From: Terriglobales bacterium
Lineage (GTDB): Bacteria; Acidobacteriota; Terriglobia; Terriglobales; Acidobacteriaceae
NCBI GenBank assembly: GCA_035651995.1
Contig: DASRER010000014.1
Location: 1-64,000 of the forward strand
Direction: 5' to 3'
DNA: 64,000 nucleotides
The position numbers were made by a program, and so were the translations under genes. Below, piece by piece: positions 42,327 to 50,427 of this stretch. Under the pieces are notes generated by a model. The model searched no databases. It was not told where the DNA came from and saw only the letters and a program-made list of their open reading frames with translations. The number at the start of each line of letters is the position of its first letter. Positions within the stretch are counted from its first letter, which is position 1.

Positions 42327-44330
42327 ATGTTTTCCGGACGCGAGGAAAAAATTCCGCAGCTTCGCCTGACGATGGTGCAGTACGGCATCCTGGCGATCTT
42401 CCTCGTGCTGCTGTTCGGCTTGTGGCGGCTGCAGGTGACCGGCAGCGAGCGCTACGAGAGCCTGGCGGAGCGCAACCGCGTCCGCACCATTCCCATCCTG
42501 GCGCCGCGCGGCAAGATTCTCGACCGCGAAGGCCGCGTTCTGGTGGACAACTATCCGTCGTTCTCCGTGCTGCTGCTGCGCGACCAGGTGAAGAACATCG
42601 AGCCGGAGCACATCGACAAGATCGCCGCCGGGCTGAACATGTCGCCCAGCGAAATCCGCGACCGCCTGCGCCGCATTGCCACCGCGCCCGCGTTCCAGCC
42701 GCTGGTGCTCAAGGACGACATCACGCCGAGCGAGCTGCAATTCATCGAGGCGCACAAGTTCGAGCTGCCCGAGCTGGAGACGATCCTGGTGTCGCGGCGG
42801 CTGTATCCCAAGAACGGCTTCCTGGCGCACACCATCGGGTACGTGGGCGAAGTCAGCGAAGACATGCTCAATCAGCCGCAGTACGAGCTCTACGAGCCGG
42901 GCATGATCGTGGGCAAGTCGGGGCTGGAGCAGCAGTACAACGACCTGCTGATGGGCAAAGACGGCTCCCGGCGCGCGGTGGTGAACAGCCGCGGCAAGGA
43001 AGTGGACCGGCTGAGCGAAACGCCGGCCGAACCCGGCAAGCCGCTCAAGCTCACGATCGATCTCGACCTGCAGATCGCCGCCGAAGTCGCCATGGGCGAC
43101 AAGAACGGCGCCATCGTCGCCATGGACCCGCGCACGGGCGAGATCCTGGCGATGGTTTCGCGGCCCACGTTCGATCCGAACGCGTTCTCGGTGCGCATCT
43201 CGCGGCAGGAGTGGGCGCGCCTGGCCACCGACGACGAGCATCCGCTCATGAACAAAGCCATCCAGGCCCAGCTCGCGCCCGGCTCGGTGTTCAAGATCAT
43301 CATGTCGGTGGCGGGACTGCAGGAGGGCATCGCGCAAACGCTGCACGTGAACTGCCCCGGCGGCGCGACCTTCTACGGGCGCTACTTCAAGTGCTGGGTC
43401 GCGGCCGAGCACCGCGCGCACGGCGCGGTCGATATCAGCAAGGGGATTTACCAGTCCTGCGACGTCTTCTTCTACACGCTGGCAGAAAAACTCGGCATCG
43501 GCCGCATCGCGCAGTACGCCACCGCGCTCGGACTGGGCAAGCGGACCGGTATTGACCTTCCCGGAGAAATGGCCGGCGTGATGCCGTCGGAAGAGTGGAA
43601 GATCCGCAACTTCAAGCAGAAGTGGTACGCCGGCGAAACAATCTCGGTCGGCATCGGGCAGGGCGCCGTCGCTGTCACCCCCATCCAGCTCACCCGCGCG
43701 ATTTCCGGCATCGCCATGGGCGGGCAGTTGCGGCGTCCGCACCTGGTCTTCGACAACGAAGTGCCGCAGCAGACGCTGCAACGCGTAAGCGCGGCTTTTC
43801 CGGAAGAAGTGAAGTTCGACCTGCAGCAGTCGAACTGGGAAACGATCACCGACGCCATGTCGAACGTGCCTTCGCCGCTGGGCACGGCCAACAGCGCGCA
43901 CCTGAACGGAATCGATTTCGCCGGCAAGACGGGCAGCGCGCAGACCATGAGCAACGCGCTGGCGCAGAAGCTCGGGCACAGCCACTCGATGAAGGACAAC
44001 GCCTGGTTCGTGGGCTTCACGCCGCGCCGCAGCCCGGAGGTGGTGGTCGGAGTGCTGTTCGAGGGCGGCGAGCACGGCCAGTTCGCCGCGCGCATCGCGG
44101 CGCAGGTGGTAAAGGCGTTCGTGGAGAAGCAGCGCGCGCGGGCGGCGCAGCAGAAGACGGCGGAGCTGCGTCCGGCGAAACCTGAGGCGGAATTTACGGG
44201 CGTCTGGTCAGCCGAAAGCGGAGATGCAGGGAAGGAAGGGAAGAACAGCGGCCTGCGCGCCGGCCGCGTCCGCATTCCGCTGGCCGTGACGGTGGCGCCG
44301 GCCAAGGCCGCGCCGGGAATCAACCCCTAG
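42327..44330 (+). CDS. mrdA: Penicillin-binding protein 2 (elongasome transpeptidase)
   Basis: A 667-residue class B PBP. One N-terminal helix (YGILAIFLVLLFGLWRL), a dimerisation domain (ERNRVRTIPILAPRGKILDREGRVLVDNYPSFSV), then the transpeptidase domain with the catalytic Ser near residue 320 in GSVFK, the YQSCD motif and KTGSAQ. It cross-links lateral-wall peptidoglycan with RodA. The C-terminal 60 residues are a poorly conserved basic tail. No Shine-Dalgarno precedes ATG 42327; a heptamer array does. Confidence 0.95.
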   Translation: MFSGREEKIPQLRLTMVQYGILAIFLVLLFGLWRLQVTGSERYESLAERNRVRTIPILAPRGKILDREGRVLVDNYPSFSVLLLRDQVKNIEPEHIDKIAAGLNMSPSEIRDRLRRIATAPAFQPLVLKDDITPSELQFIEAHKFELPELETILVSRRLYPKNGFLAHTIGYVGEVSEDMLNQPQYELYEPGMIVGKSGLEQQYNDLLMGKDGSRRAVVNSRGKEVDRLSETPAEPGKPLKLTIDLDLQIAAEVAMGDKNGAIVAMDPRTGEILAMVSRPTFDPNAFSVRISRQEWARLATDDEHPLMNKAIQAQLAPGSVFKIIMSVAGLQEGIAQTLHVNCPGGATFYGRYFKCWVAAEHRAHGAVDISKGIYQSCDVFFYTLAEKLGIGRIAQYATALGLGKRTGIDLPGEMAGVMPSEEWKIRNFKQKWYAGETISVGIGQGAVAVTPIQLTRAISGIAMGGQLRRPHLVFDNEVPQQTLQRVSAAFPEEVKFDLQQSNWETITDAMSNVPSPLGTANSAHLNGIDFAGKTGSAQTMSNALAQKLGHSHSMKDNAWFVGFTPRRSPEVVVGVLFEGGEHGQFAARIAAQVVKAFVEKQRARAAQQKTAELRPAKPEAEFTGVWSAESGDAGKEGKNSGLRAGRVRIPLAVTVAPAKAAPGINP

Positions 44331-44333
44331 GTT

Positions 44334-44454
44334 CGAGTTTCAGGTTTCGAATCTCGAGCAGAAGCAAAAGCGGTTCGCACCAAGGACACGAAGGGCACAC
44401 AAAGGGCGCTAAGGAAGGCACGAACTAGAAACTCGAAACTGGAAACTCGAAACT
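44334..44454. repeat. Heptamer inverted repeat between mrdA and rodA
   Basis: The left arm 44334-44350 pairs with 44433-44449 at 15 of 17 positions. The right arm belongs to four tandem heptamers (AGAAACT, CGAAACT, GGAAACT, CGAAACT; 44427-44454) ending six bases before the rodA ATG. Between the arms lies a CAAGGACACGAAGGGCACAC phrase (44383-44402), the type also seen near 26665. Confidence 0.85.
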
Positions 44455-44460
44455 GCTTTC

Positions 44461-45552
44461 ATGTCTCGCTACGTTTCATACCGCGACTTTGACTGGTTCC
44501 TGCTGGGGATGGTGCTGGTGATCTGCGGCCTCGGTGTGGTCGAGATCTACAGCGCAACCTTCACCACCAAGTTCGCGGGCGTGCACCTGAAGCAGGTGTA
44601 CTGGATCATGGCCGGGGTCGCCATCATGTTCCTGGTGAGCCTGGTGAACTACCAGGTGGTGCTCGACTATATCCACTGGGTATATCTCACCGCCATTGTT
44701 TCGCTGGTAGCTGTACTCATCTTCGGCAAGAAGTACCTCGGAGCGCGGCGCTGGATCCAGCTTCCCGGCGGACAACACTTCCAGCCCTCCGAGTGGGTGA
44801 AGCTCATTCTCATCCTCGCCGTCGCCAAGTATTTTGCCGACATGCGGCAGCGCGAGGCGTCGTGGAGTGACATCATCAAGGCCGGCCTGCTGGTGGGCGT
44901 GCCGTTCCTGATGGTGCTGGTCCAGCCCGACCTGGGTACGGCGCTGACCTACATTCCGGTGGTCATCATGGCGCTGTTCCTCGGCGGCCTGCGCCTCAAG
45001 CAGGCAACCGTGCTGGTGCTGGTCGCGGCGCTGGCCATGCCGTTGGCTTACATGAAGCTGAAGCCGTATCAGCGCGCTCGGCTCACCAGCTTCCTGCATC
45101 CGGAGGCCGATTCGCAGGGTTCAGGCTACCAGGTGGAGCAGTCGCTGATCGCGGTCGGCTCCGGCGGGCTGTTTGGCCGGGGGGCGACCAAGGGCTCGCA
45201 GACGCAGCAGGGGTTCCTGCCGGTGCCCCATACCGACTTCATCTTTGCCGCGTTTTCCGAGGAACACGGATTTGTAGGCGCTTTAACCCTTCTGCTGCTA
45301 TACTTTATGGTGCTGATGCGTTTAGTCCACAACGCCCAGACGGCGCCTGACCGCGCCGGAGGGTTTGTGGTGATGGGTGTGGTGGCGGTGCTTACGTTCC
45401 ACATCCTGGTAAACGTCGGCATGGTGGTCGGCTTTATGCCGGTCACCGGAATACCGCTGCCGCTGATGAGTTATGGCGGCTCGTCGGTTTTGTTCACATT
45501 CCTGGCGCTGGGCATTGTCAACAACATACGGATGCGCCGGTTCGTGAACTGA
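44461..45552 (+). CDS. rodA: Peptidoglycan glycosyltransferase RodA
   Basis: A 363-residue SEDS protein with about ten helices that polymerises glycan strands with PBP2. Characteristic stretches are GARRWIQLPGGQHFQPSEWVK, LVQPDLGTALTYIPV, GSGGLFGRGATKGSQTQQGFLPVPHTDFIFA and GFMPVTGIPLPLMSYGGSS. The Asp in VQPDLG and the conserved Trp-Glu region of SEDS proteins are present. ATG 44461 lacks a Shine-Dalgarno. It ends the cell-shape cluster; rng follows after a 395-base gap. Confidence 0.95.
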   Translation: MSRYVSYRDFDWFLLGMVLVICGLGVVEIYSATFTTKFAGVHLKQVYWIMAGVAIMFLVSLVNYQVVLDYIHWVYLTAIVSLVAVLIFGKKYLGARRWIQLPGGQHFQPSEWVKLILILAVAKYFADMRQREASWSDIIKAGLLVGVPFLMVLVQPDLGTALTYIPVVIMALFLGGLRLKQATVLVLVAALAMPLAYMKLKPYQRARLTSFLHPEADSQGSGYQVEQSLIAVGSGGLFGRGATKGSQTQQGFLPVPHTDFIFAAFSEEHGFVGALTLLLLYFMVLMRLVHNAQTAPDRAGGFVVMGVVAVLTFHILVNVGMVVGFMPVTGIPLPLMSYGGSSVLFTFLALGIVNNIRMRRFVN

Positions 45553-45947
45553 ACGAAAGGATTCCGAAGCAGGAGCCGCCCAAGGGCGGAAAAATTTGAG
45601 CAGTAAGACCCTCCAGGACGAGGGTCAACGCCGGTCGCGAAAAAGAGAGGCCGGAGCGGACAAAGAGATGCGAGCCCGGCGCTGCGGCGCAGGGGCAGAA
45701 AGTGTCTCCCGCTGGGAAGGTAACGGCCCCGCGCGGCAACGGCCGCGGCGGAGTTGGCCACAAACCCGGCGCGAGGCGCGACAGGTGCGAAGATTCCCAA
45801 GCTTCCCATCCGAACATGTGCTTACGCCGGTCGAGGCAGACCTCATGGTGTGCCTCGGGCGCGCGGAGCTTCGCGCATCCTCTCCGCTCTGATCTCTCCG
45901 TCTCCGCGCCGGTAGACCCCGCTCACGACAGCGGGACCGGAGACACA
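45553..45947 (+). promoter_or_regulatory. Long structured leader of the RNase E/G gene
   Basis: This 395-base gap is rich in hairpins: CCGCC-GGCGG near 45581-45595, GACCCTC with GAGGGTC (45607-45626), CGAGGCA with TGCCTCG (45832-45857) and CCCGCT with AGCGGG (45918-45935). The last ends 4 bases before the GGAG ribosome site (45939). E. coli rne has a 361-base leader used for autoregulation, so this could serve the same end. The in-frame extension of rng to 45702 looks uncoded. Confidence 0.5.
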
Positions 45948-48923
45948 ATGAACAAGGAACTATTCATCTCCTCAACGCCCCACGAAACCAAGGTGGCGGT
46001 GGCCGAGGACGACCAGTTAGCGGAAATCTACTTCGAGCGCGAAAACGAATACAGCCTCGCCGGCGCCATCTACAAAGGACGCGTCACGCGCGTGCTTCCC
46101 GGCATGCAGTCGGCTTTCGTGGACATCGGCCTGGAACGCGACGCGTTCCTCTACGTGACCGACTTCCTCGAGGAACAGGACGAGCAGGAGGAATTTGAGA
46201 ACGTGGCGGTGCCGCAGCCGCGGCAGCCGCAACTGGAGCGGGCGCAGCAGCAGCAGCAGCAGCAGGCCTCGCCGGCAACGGAGGCCGAGGCTGCGCCGGA
46301 AGAAGCCCGAGGCGAGGCTCAGGACGAGGGCGGCGAAGAAGAAACGCAGACCGAGGCGCAGGCCGAGGGCGAAGCGCCGGCGAGCGCTGAAGGCGGTACG
46401 CAGCCGCAACAGAACGAAGAGGGCGTGCGCCGGTGGCGCGGGCGCCGTCGCCGCGGGCGCCGCCGCGGCGGACGGGATGAACGGTTTGATCGCGGTGGAA
46501 GAGAGGACCGCGGACGCGGTCCCGAACAGCGCGACACCCGGCCCGAAACTCGCGACGAAGGCCGCCACGAGTTCCGCGACGAAGGCCGCTATTCATCGCG
46601 TCGCGAATCGCGAGGCGACTCGCGCGAGTACGGCCCGCCGGCAGGATATCAGCCGATCATTCTTCCCGGCGAATCCATCTCCAAGTACAACCGGCTGGCG
46701 CAGCAGCAGGCGCCGCCGCCGCAGCATCCCGCGGGCATGACCGAAGCGCTGCCCGGGCAGGAGACGGCGCCGACGGCTTCAGAGGAAGCGGCGCGTCTGT
46801 TCGGCGAAGCCGGACTCGATACCGGCGGAAGAGATGAAGCCGAGGCGGAGCGCCGGTCCGCCGAGATCAATCACGCACAGCCTGAAAGCGAGCTGCACGT
46901 GGCCGCCGGCGATGAATCGCGCGAAGAATTGACCCAGCAGCCGCACCAGCTCGAGGTCAAACCCGGCCCGGGTCCGGAAGTTTACGGGCACACCCGCCAG
47001 CACGAGCAGGGCCAGGGCGCCGGCCGCGAGGCCGGGCCGCCGCGTCGCAGCGGGTTCTTCTCGAACGTGGCGTCATTCTTCCGCGGCGAGAACGAGGAGG
47101 GACCGCGCAGCGAAGGCGCGAGCCGTGAGGCGAGTGAACGGGGCGAGCCCGCCGAGTTCGAGTCGCAGCCACACGAGCATGAATCGCATCCGGCGCAGAA
47201 GAGCGAATTCCGCTCCGAAGAATCGCGCTCGTTCGCTCCCGGCGAGGGCGTGGTGGAAGAGGAAGTGATCGACGAGGAGGAGACCGAGTACGCCGGCGCA
47301 GCCGAGGAACCCGACGACGCCGAGTTCGAGGAGATGGAAGAGGAGACGATGCACGCCGGCCGGCGTCCCAACGGACGCGACGACGCCGAAGGCGGGCTGA
47401 CGCTCGAGGGCGGCTACGACCAGAGCGTGGAGGGCGAAGGAGACGGCAACGGCGAGGGAGACGGCAACGGCGAGGGAGAAGAGGGCGGCGGTTACGACGC
47501 CGAAGCCGACGCCGCCCAGGCCGAAGCCGAAGCGGCGCTGGCGCGCGGCGGCGACTTCGCGCCCGATCGCGCCGAGTTGCGCGGACCTTCGGGCACGGCC
47601 GGCTACCAGCAGCGCTCGGAGCGCAGCGAACGGCCCGACCGCGGCTTCGATCGCCGCGGACAGCGCGGGCGCGGCGGGCGCCGCGGCCGGCGCGGGCGTC
47701 CCGGACGCGAGCCGCATCGCACGCAGATGATCTCCGAGTTGCTGAAGGAAGGGCAGGAGATCCTGGTGCAGATCGCCAAGGAGCCCATGGGCAAGAAGGG
47801 CGCGCGCATCACCAGCCACATCGCGCTGCCCGGCCGCTTCCTGGTCTACATGCCGACCGTGAACCACATCGGCGTGTCGCGGAAGATTTCGTCCGAGGAA
47901 GAGCGCTCGCGGCTGAAGCGCATCGTGCTCAGCGAACGCGAAAACGGGCATGGCGGCTTCATCGTGCGCACCGCGGCCGACCGGGCCAACGAGGAAGAGT
48001 TGCGCGCCGACATCCGCTTCCTCAAGAACCTGTGGCAGGAGATCAAGTCGCGCGCCGAGAACGCCAGGGCGCCGGCGCTGATCTACCACGACCTGAGCCT
48101 GGTGGAGCGCATCCTCCGCGACCAGGTGAACCAGAACTTCACCAACATCTGGGTCGACACGGAAAGCGATTACGAGCGCCTGGTGCGCTTCGTCAGCCGC
48201 TTCCAGCCGGCGCTCACCAAGCGCGTGAAGCTCTATACAAAGACCACGCCGCTGTTCGAGCAGTTCGGCATCACCGACGAGATCAGCAAGGCGCTGAAGT
48301 CGAAGGTGTGGCTGAAGTCAGGCGGCTACATCGTCATCAACCAGACCGAGGCGCTGGTGGCGATTGACGTCAACACCGGCAAGTACGTGGGCAAGACGCA
48401 GCGCCTGGAAGACACGATCGTGAAAACGAACGTGGACGCCATCCGCGAGATCGTGCGGCAAATCCGGCTGCGCGACCTGGGCGGCATCATCGTCATCGAC
48501 TTCATCGACATGGATGAGCGGAAGAACCGCCAGCGCGTCATGCAGGCGCTCGAGCAGGCCCTGCGCAGCGACCGCTCGCCGTCCAAGGTGCTCCAGTTCA
48601 ACGACTTTGGGCTGGTGGCGATCACCCGCAAGCGCGTGAAGCAGTCGCTGGAGCGCACTCTCGGCCAGCCCTGCAACCATTGCAGCGGCACTGGCTTTAC
48701 CAAGTCGGTTTCCACGGTGTGCAACGAGATCTGGGTGGAAATGCGCAAGATGGCCAAGACGTTCGAAGCTGGCGACGTGATGCTGCGCGTTCATCCCGAG
48801 GTCGCCAAGGCGCTCAAGGCCAACGGCGGACGCTGGATCCAGGAGATCGAAGAACTGATCGGGAAGAACCTGATCGTGAAGAGCGATCCGCTGCTGCACG
48901 AAGAGCAGTTTGACGTGAACTAG
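45948..48923 (+). CDS. rng: Ribonuclease E/G family endoribonuclease with large S1 insertion
   Basis: A 991-residue RNase E/G. The S1 domain starts at YKGRVTRVLPGMQSAFVDIG (about residue 42), is interrupted after LYVTDF (residue 73) and resumes at MISELLKEGQEILVQI (residue 594). The 520-residue insert is disordered: poly-Gln, Glu/Ala-rich, RGG-like and GEGDGN repeats. Catalytic Asp807 (AIDVNTG) and Asp851 (VIDFIDM) match D303 and D346 of E. coli RNase E, and Cys909/Cys912 (CNHC) match the zinc link. It processes rRNA and mRNA; the insert probably binds RNA or partners. GGAG precedes ATG 45948. Confidence 0.93.
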   Translation: MNKELFISSTPHETKVAVAEDDQLAEIYFERENEYSLAGAIYKGRVTRVLPGMQSAFVDIGLERDAFLYVTDFLEEQDEQEEFENVAVPQPRQPQLERAQQQQQQQASPATEAEAAPEEARGEAQDEGGEEETQTEAQAEGEAPASAEGGTQPQQNEEGVRRWRGRRRRGRRRGGRDERFDRGGREDRGRGPEQRDTRPETRDEGRHEFRDEGRYSSRRESRGDSREYGPPAGYQPIILPGESISKYNRLAQQQAPPPQHPAGMTEALPGQETAPTASEEAARLFGEAGLDTGGRDEAEAERRSAEINHAQPESELHVAAGDESREELTQQPHQLEVKPGPGPEVYGHTRQHEQGQGAGREAGPPRRSGFFSNVASFFRGENEEGPRSEGASREASERGEPAEFESQPHEHESHPAQKSEFRSEESRSFAPGEGVVEEEVIDEEETEYAGAAEEPDDAEFEEMEEETMHAGRRPNGRDDAEGGLTLEGGYDQSVEGEGDGNGEGDGNGEGEEGGGYDAEADAAQAEAEAALARGGDFAPDRAELRGPSGTAGYQQRSERSERPDRGFDRRGQRGRGGRRGRRGRPGREPHRTQMISELLKEGQEILVQIAKEPMGKKGARITSHIALPGRFLVYMPTVNHIGVSRKISSEEERSRLKRIVLSERENGHGGFIVRTAADRANEEELRADIRFLKNLWQEIKSRAENARAPALIYHDLSLVERILRDQVNQNFTNIWVDTESDYERLVRFVSRFQPALTKRVKLYTKTTPLFEQFGITDEISKALKSKVWLKSGGYIVINQTEALVAIDVNTGKYVGKTQRLEDTIVKTNVDAIREIVRQIRLRDLGGIIVIDFIDMDERKNRQRVMQALEQALRSDRSPSKVLQFNDFGLVAITRKRVKQSLERTLGQPCNHCSGTGFTKSVSTVCNEIWVEMRKMAKTFEAGDVMLRVHPEVAKALKANGGRWIQEIEELIGKNLIVKSDPLLHEEQFDVN
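47440..47475. repeat. 18-base tandem repeat inside rng
   Basis: GGAGACGGCAACGGCGAG occurs twice in tandem at about 47440-47475 and encodes GDGNGE units in the disordered insertion. A CAG run encoding seven Gln lies at about 46243-46263 in the same insertion. Confidence 0.75.
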
Positions 48924-48928
48924 CGTAG

Positions 48929-48949
48929 AGACGTAGGTCCGCTACGTCT
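48929..48949 (+). repeat. AGACGTAG hairpin after rng
   Basis: AGACGTAG (48929-48936) pairs with CTACGTCT (48942-48949), six bases after the rng stop. The same hairpin follows pilP at 53454. Confidence 0.8.
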
Positions 48950-48965
48950 GCCTTAACTTATGTGG

Positions 48966-48993
48966 AGCCCGGCCGCCCTCGGCCGGGCTTTTT
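48966..48993 (+). terminator. Intrinsic terminator of rng
   Basis: AGCCCGGCCG (48966-48975) pairs perfectly with CGGCCGGGCT (48980-48989) over a 4-base loop, with five T from 48989. Confidence 0.93.
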
Positions 48994-49197
48994 GTCGCGC
49001 GCGCGACCGGCCGTGCTCGCCTGAAAACCGCCGCGCTCCGGCTCGCCTCCGCCAACGTGTCGTTCCAGGAGCGATTCCGGAGGCGGCGCCAGCCCTGCCG
49101 CAGCACGCGATTGAGGTGAACCGCGGCTGGGAGGCCCGGCATCCTGCCGTCCGAAGCCCCGCGTCTAAACAGGTGTTCCCCCGACAGGAGGAAAGGT

Positions 49198-49494
49198 ATG
49201 GGCGCGATTATTGGCTGGATCATCTTCGGATTGATTGCGGGCGCGATCGCCAAGCTGCTGATGCCCGGGCGCGATCCGGGCGGATTCATGATCACCATGC
49301 TGCTCGGCATTGCCGGCGCGGTGGTGGGCGGTTTTATTGGCCGGGCGCTGTGGGGCAGTTCGGGCGTGAACGACTGGAGCCTGGGCAGCTTCGTGCTGGC
49401 CATCGCGGGCGCCGTTCTGCTGCTGTGGCTGTACCGCATGTTCGTACGCCGGCGCGACACGACGGGCGCCGGCATCGGGCGCAGAGCAGCGTAG
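49198..49494 (+). CDS. GlsB/YeaQ/YmgE-family small membrane protein
   Basis: A 98-residue protein with three glycine-rich helices: MGAIIGWIIFGLIAGAIAKLLMPG, GGFMITMLLGIAGAVVGGFIGRALWG and LGSFVLAIAGAVLLLWLYRMFV. This pattern, including KLLMPGRDPGG, is that of the transglycosylase-associated family, often stress-induced and of unknown mechanism. AGGAGG lies 6-8 bases before ATG 49198. It is monocistronic between the rng terminator and a long gap. Confidence 0.9.
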   Translation: MGAIIGWIIFGLIAGAIAKLLMPGRDPGGFMITMLLGIAGAVVGGFIGRALWGSSGVNDWSLGSFVLAIAGAVLLLWLYRMFVRRRDTTGAGIGRRAA

Positions 49495-50136
49495 GCTTCT
49501 TACCGACGAACTCTGCGTCGCCCTAACCGGCCGGTTGAGCCGTTACGGGATTCAGGCGGATTGCCGCTGCGGAGGCCGCCAAGGTCCACACACGCTCTAA
49601 AGCGAAACTAGCGCGCGGCGATTAAACGCGCCTTAATGAGGCGAATTGTTGGCGCGCCGATGATTCCATAAATATTATCTTGGTCGTCTTTTGCCACCAG
49701 CAGCCCGAAACCCAAGGCGGAACTCGGGTTAGAACCTGCACGATTGTCCTTAGTTCCCGCTGCGCCAGAATGCGTCACGACTTCCTCTGCGCGCGAATGG
49801 CACCCTCGACGCACCAAAGGACGTGCTTGGTGGTCTTGCCCCAACTGCATTAACACCACAATTACTGGTATCCAGGTACTCAGGATGGTACGAGATATGC
49901 GGCTCGGTCACGAACGTGCATGGCCATACTCCTGTTAAAATCAGATAAAACCCGAAAAAACCCAAAGAAAGTCTTGACACCTCCCGCCGTTACACTGATA
50001 TAACTCGCGCATTCTGGTTTTCCCCCCCGAGAAAGTAGAGGATTATCTCCTCGCTGTTTGCCTCATGAAGGTATGGGGCCGTTTCCCGTCTGCGGGAAGA
50101 TGGGGCGTCACATCGTGTGGAAAGGGTCAGCGCTTT
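49495..50136. other. Long gap with AT-rich patch and pilus-operon promoter
   Basis: No gene is supported here. The stretch 49600-49970 is less GC-rich than its surroundings. A minus-strand frame ending at 49608 has no recognisable family. From 49935 to 49972 the sequence is A-rich (UP-element-like) and leads into the promoter at 49974-50004. A small hairpin GAGGA-TCCTC lies near 50039-50053 in the presumed transcript leader. Confidence 0.5.
49974..50004 (+). promoter_or_regulatory. Promoter of the HTH-pilMNOPQ operon
   Basis: A perfect -35 TTGACA (49974-49979) is followed by TATAAC at 49999-50004 (19-base spacer; GATATA at 49997 gives 17). The A-rich stretch upstream could bind the RNA polymerase alpha subunits. 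It lies 133 bases before the HTH gene. Confidence 0.6.
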
Positions 50137-50376
50137 ATGGCCGATTCGCCAGAAGTCATGAACATCCGGCAAGCCTCGCAATACCTGGGCGTGAGTCCTG
50201 ACACGCTTTACAAATACGTTTACGAGGAGAAAATACCCGCATTCAAACTGGGCAACCGCTGGAAGTTCAAAAAGACCATCCTCGACTCGTGGATGGAGCG
50301 CAAGAGCACTCTTGGGGAAGGCCGGAGCAGCAGCAAGAAGAAGCCGCGCTCGGCGCGGGCGGCAGCCGGACACTAA
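50137..50376 (+). CDS. Helix-turn-helix DNA-binding protein, excisionase/MerR-like
   Basis: A 79-residue protein dominated by one winged HTH of the excisionase type: VMNIRQASQYLGVSPDTLYKYVYEEKIPAFKLGNRWKFKK. A basic Lys/Arg/Ser tail follows. Such proteins can be excisionases or plain transcription factors; no integrase or attachment site is near, so a regulator of the downstream pilus genes is more likely. AAAGGG precedes ATG 50137. The frame is open to ATG 50065, but that part lacks a ribosome site. pilM begins 51 bases after its stop. Confidence 0.82.
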   Translation: MADSPEVMNIRQASQYLGVSPDTLYKYVYEEKIPAFKLGNRWKFKKTILDSWMERKSTLGEGRSSSKKKPRSARAAAGH

Positions 50377-50427
50377 GGCGGGTTGGCGGCTGGCACGGAA
50401 GTGCCGGCAGCTGGGGAGAGAGACAGC

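Noticed and set aside
45702-45947. In-frame N-terminal extension of rng
   Set aside because: The added residues are not protein-like and cross several hairpins; ATG 45948 has a good GGAG site and fits the family start MNKELFISS.
47073-48089. A 338-codon minus-strand frame inside rng
   Set aside because: Antisense to the disordered insert and catalytic part of RNase E/G; composition only mirrors the GC-rich repeat-like coding strand.
49608-49859. Minus-strand frame of 83 codons
   Set aside because: No family, no ribosome site, and an upstream overlapping frame of similar quality; possibly decayed coding DNA but not supportable as a gene.
50137-50376. Excisionase-like HTH as the sign of an integrated element
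   Set aside because: No integrase, attachment repeat, tRNA or phage gene is near, and it leads directly into the pilus operon.
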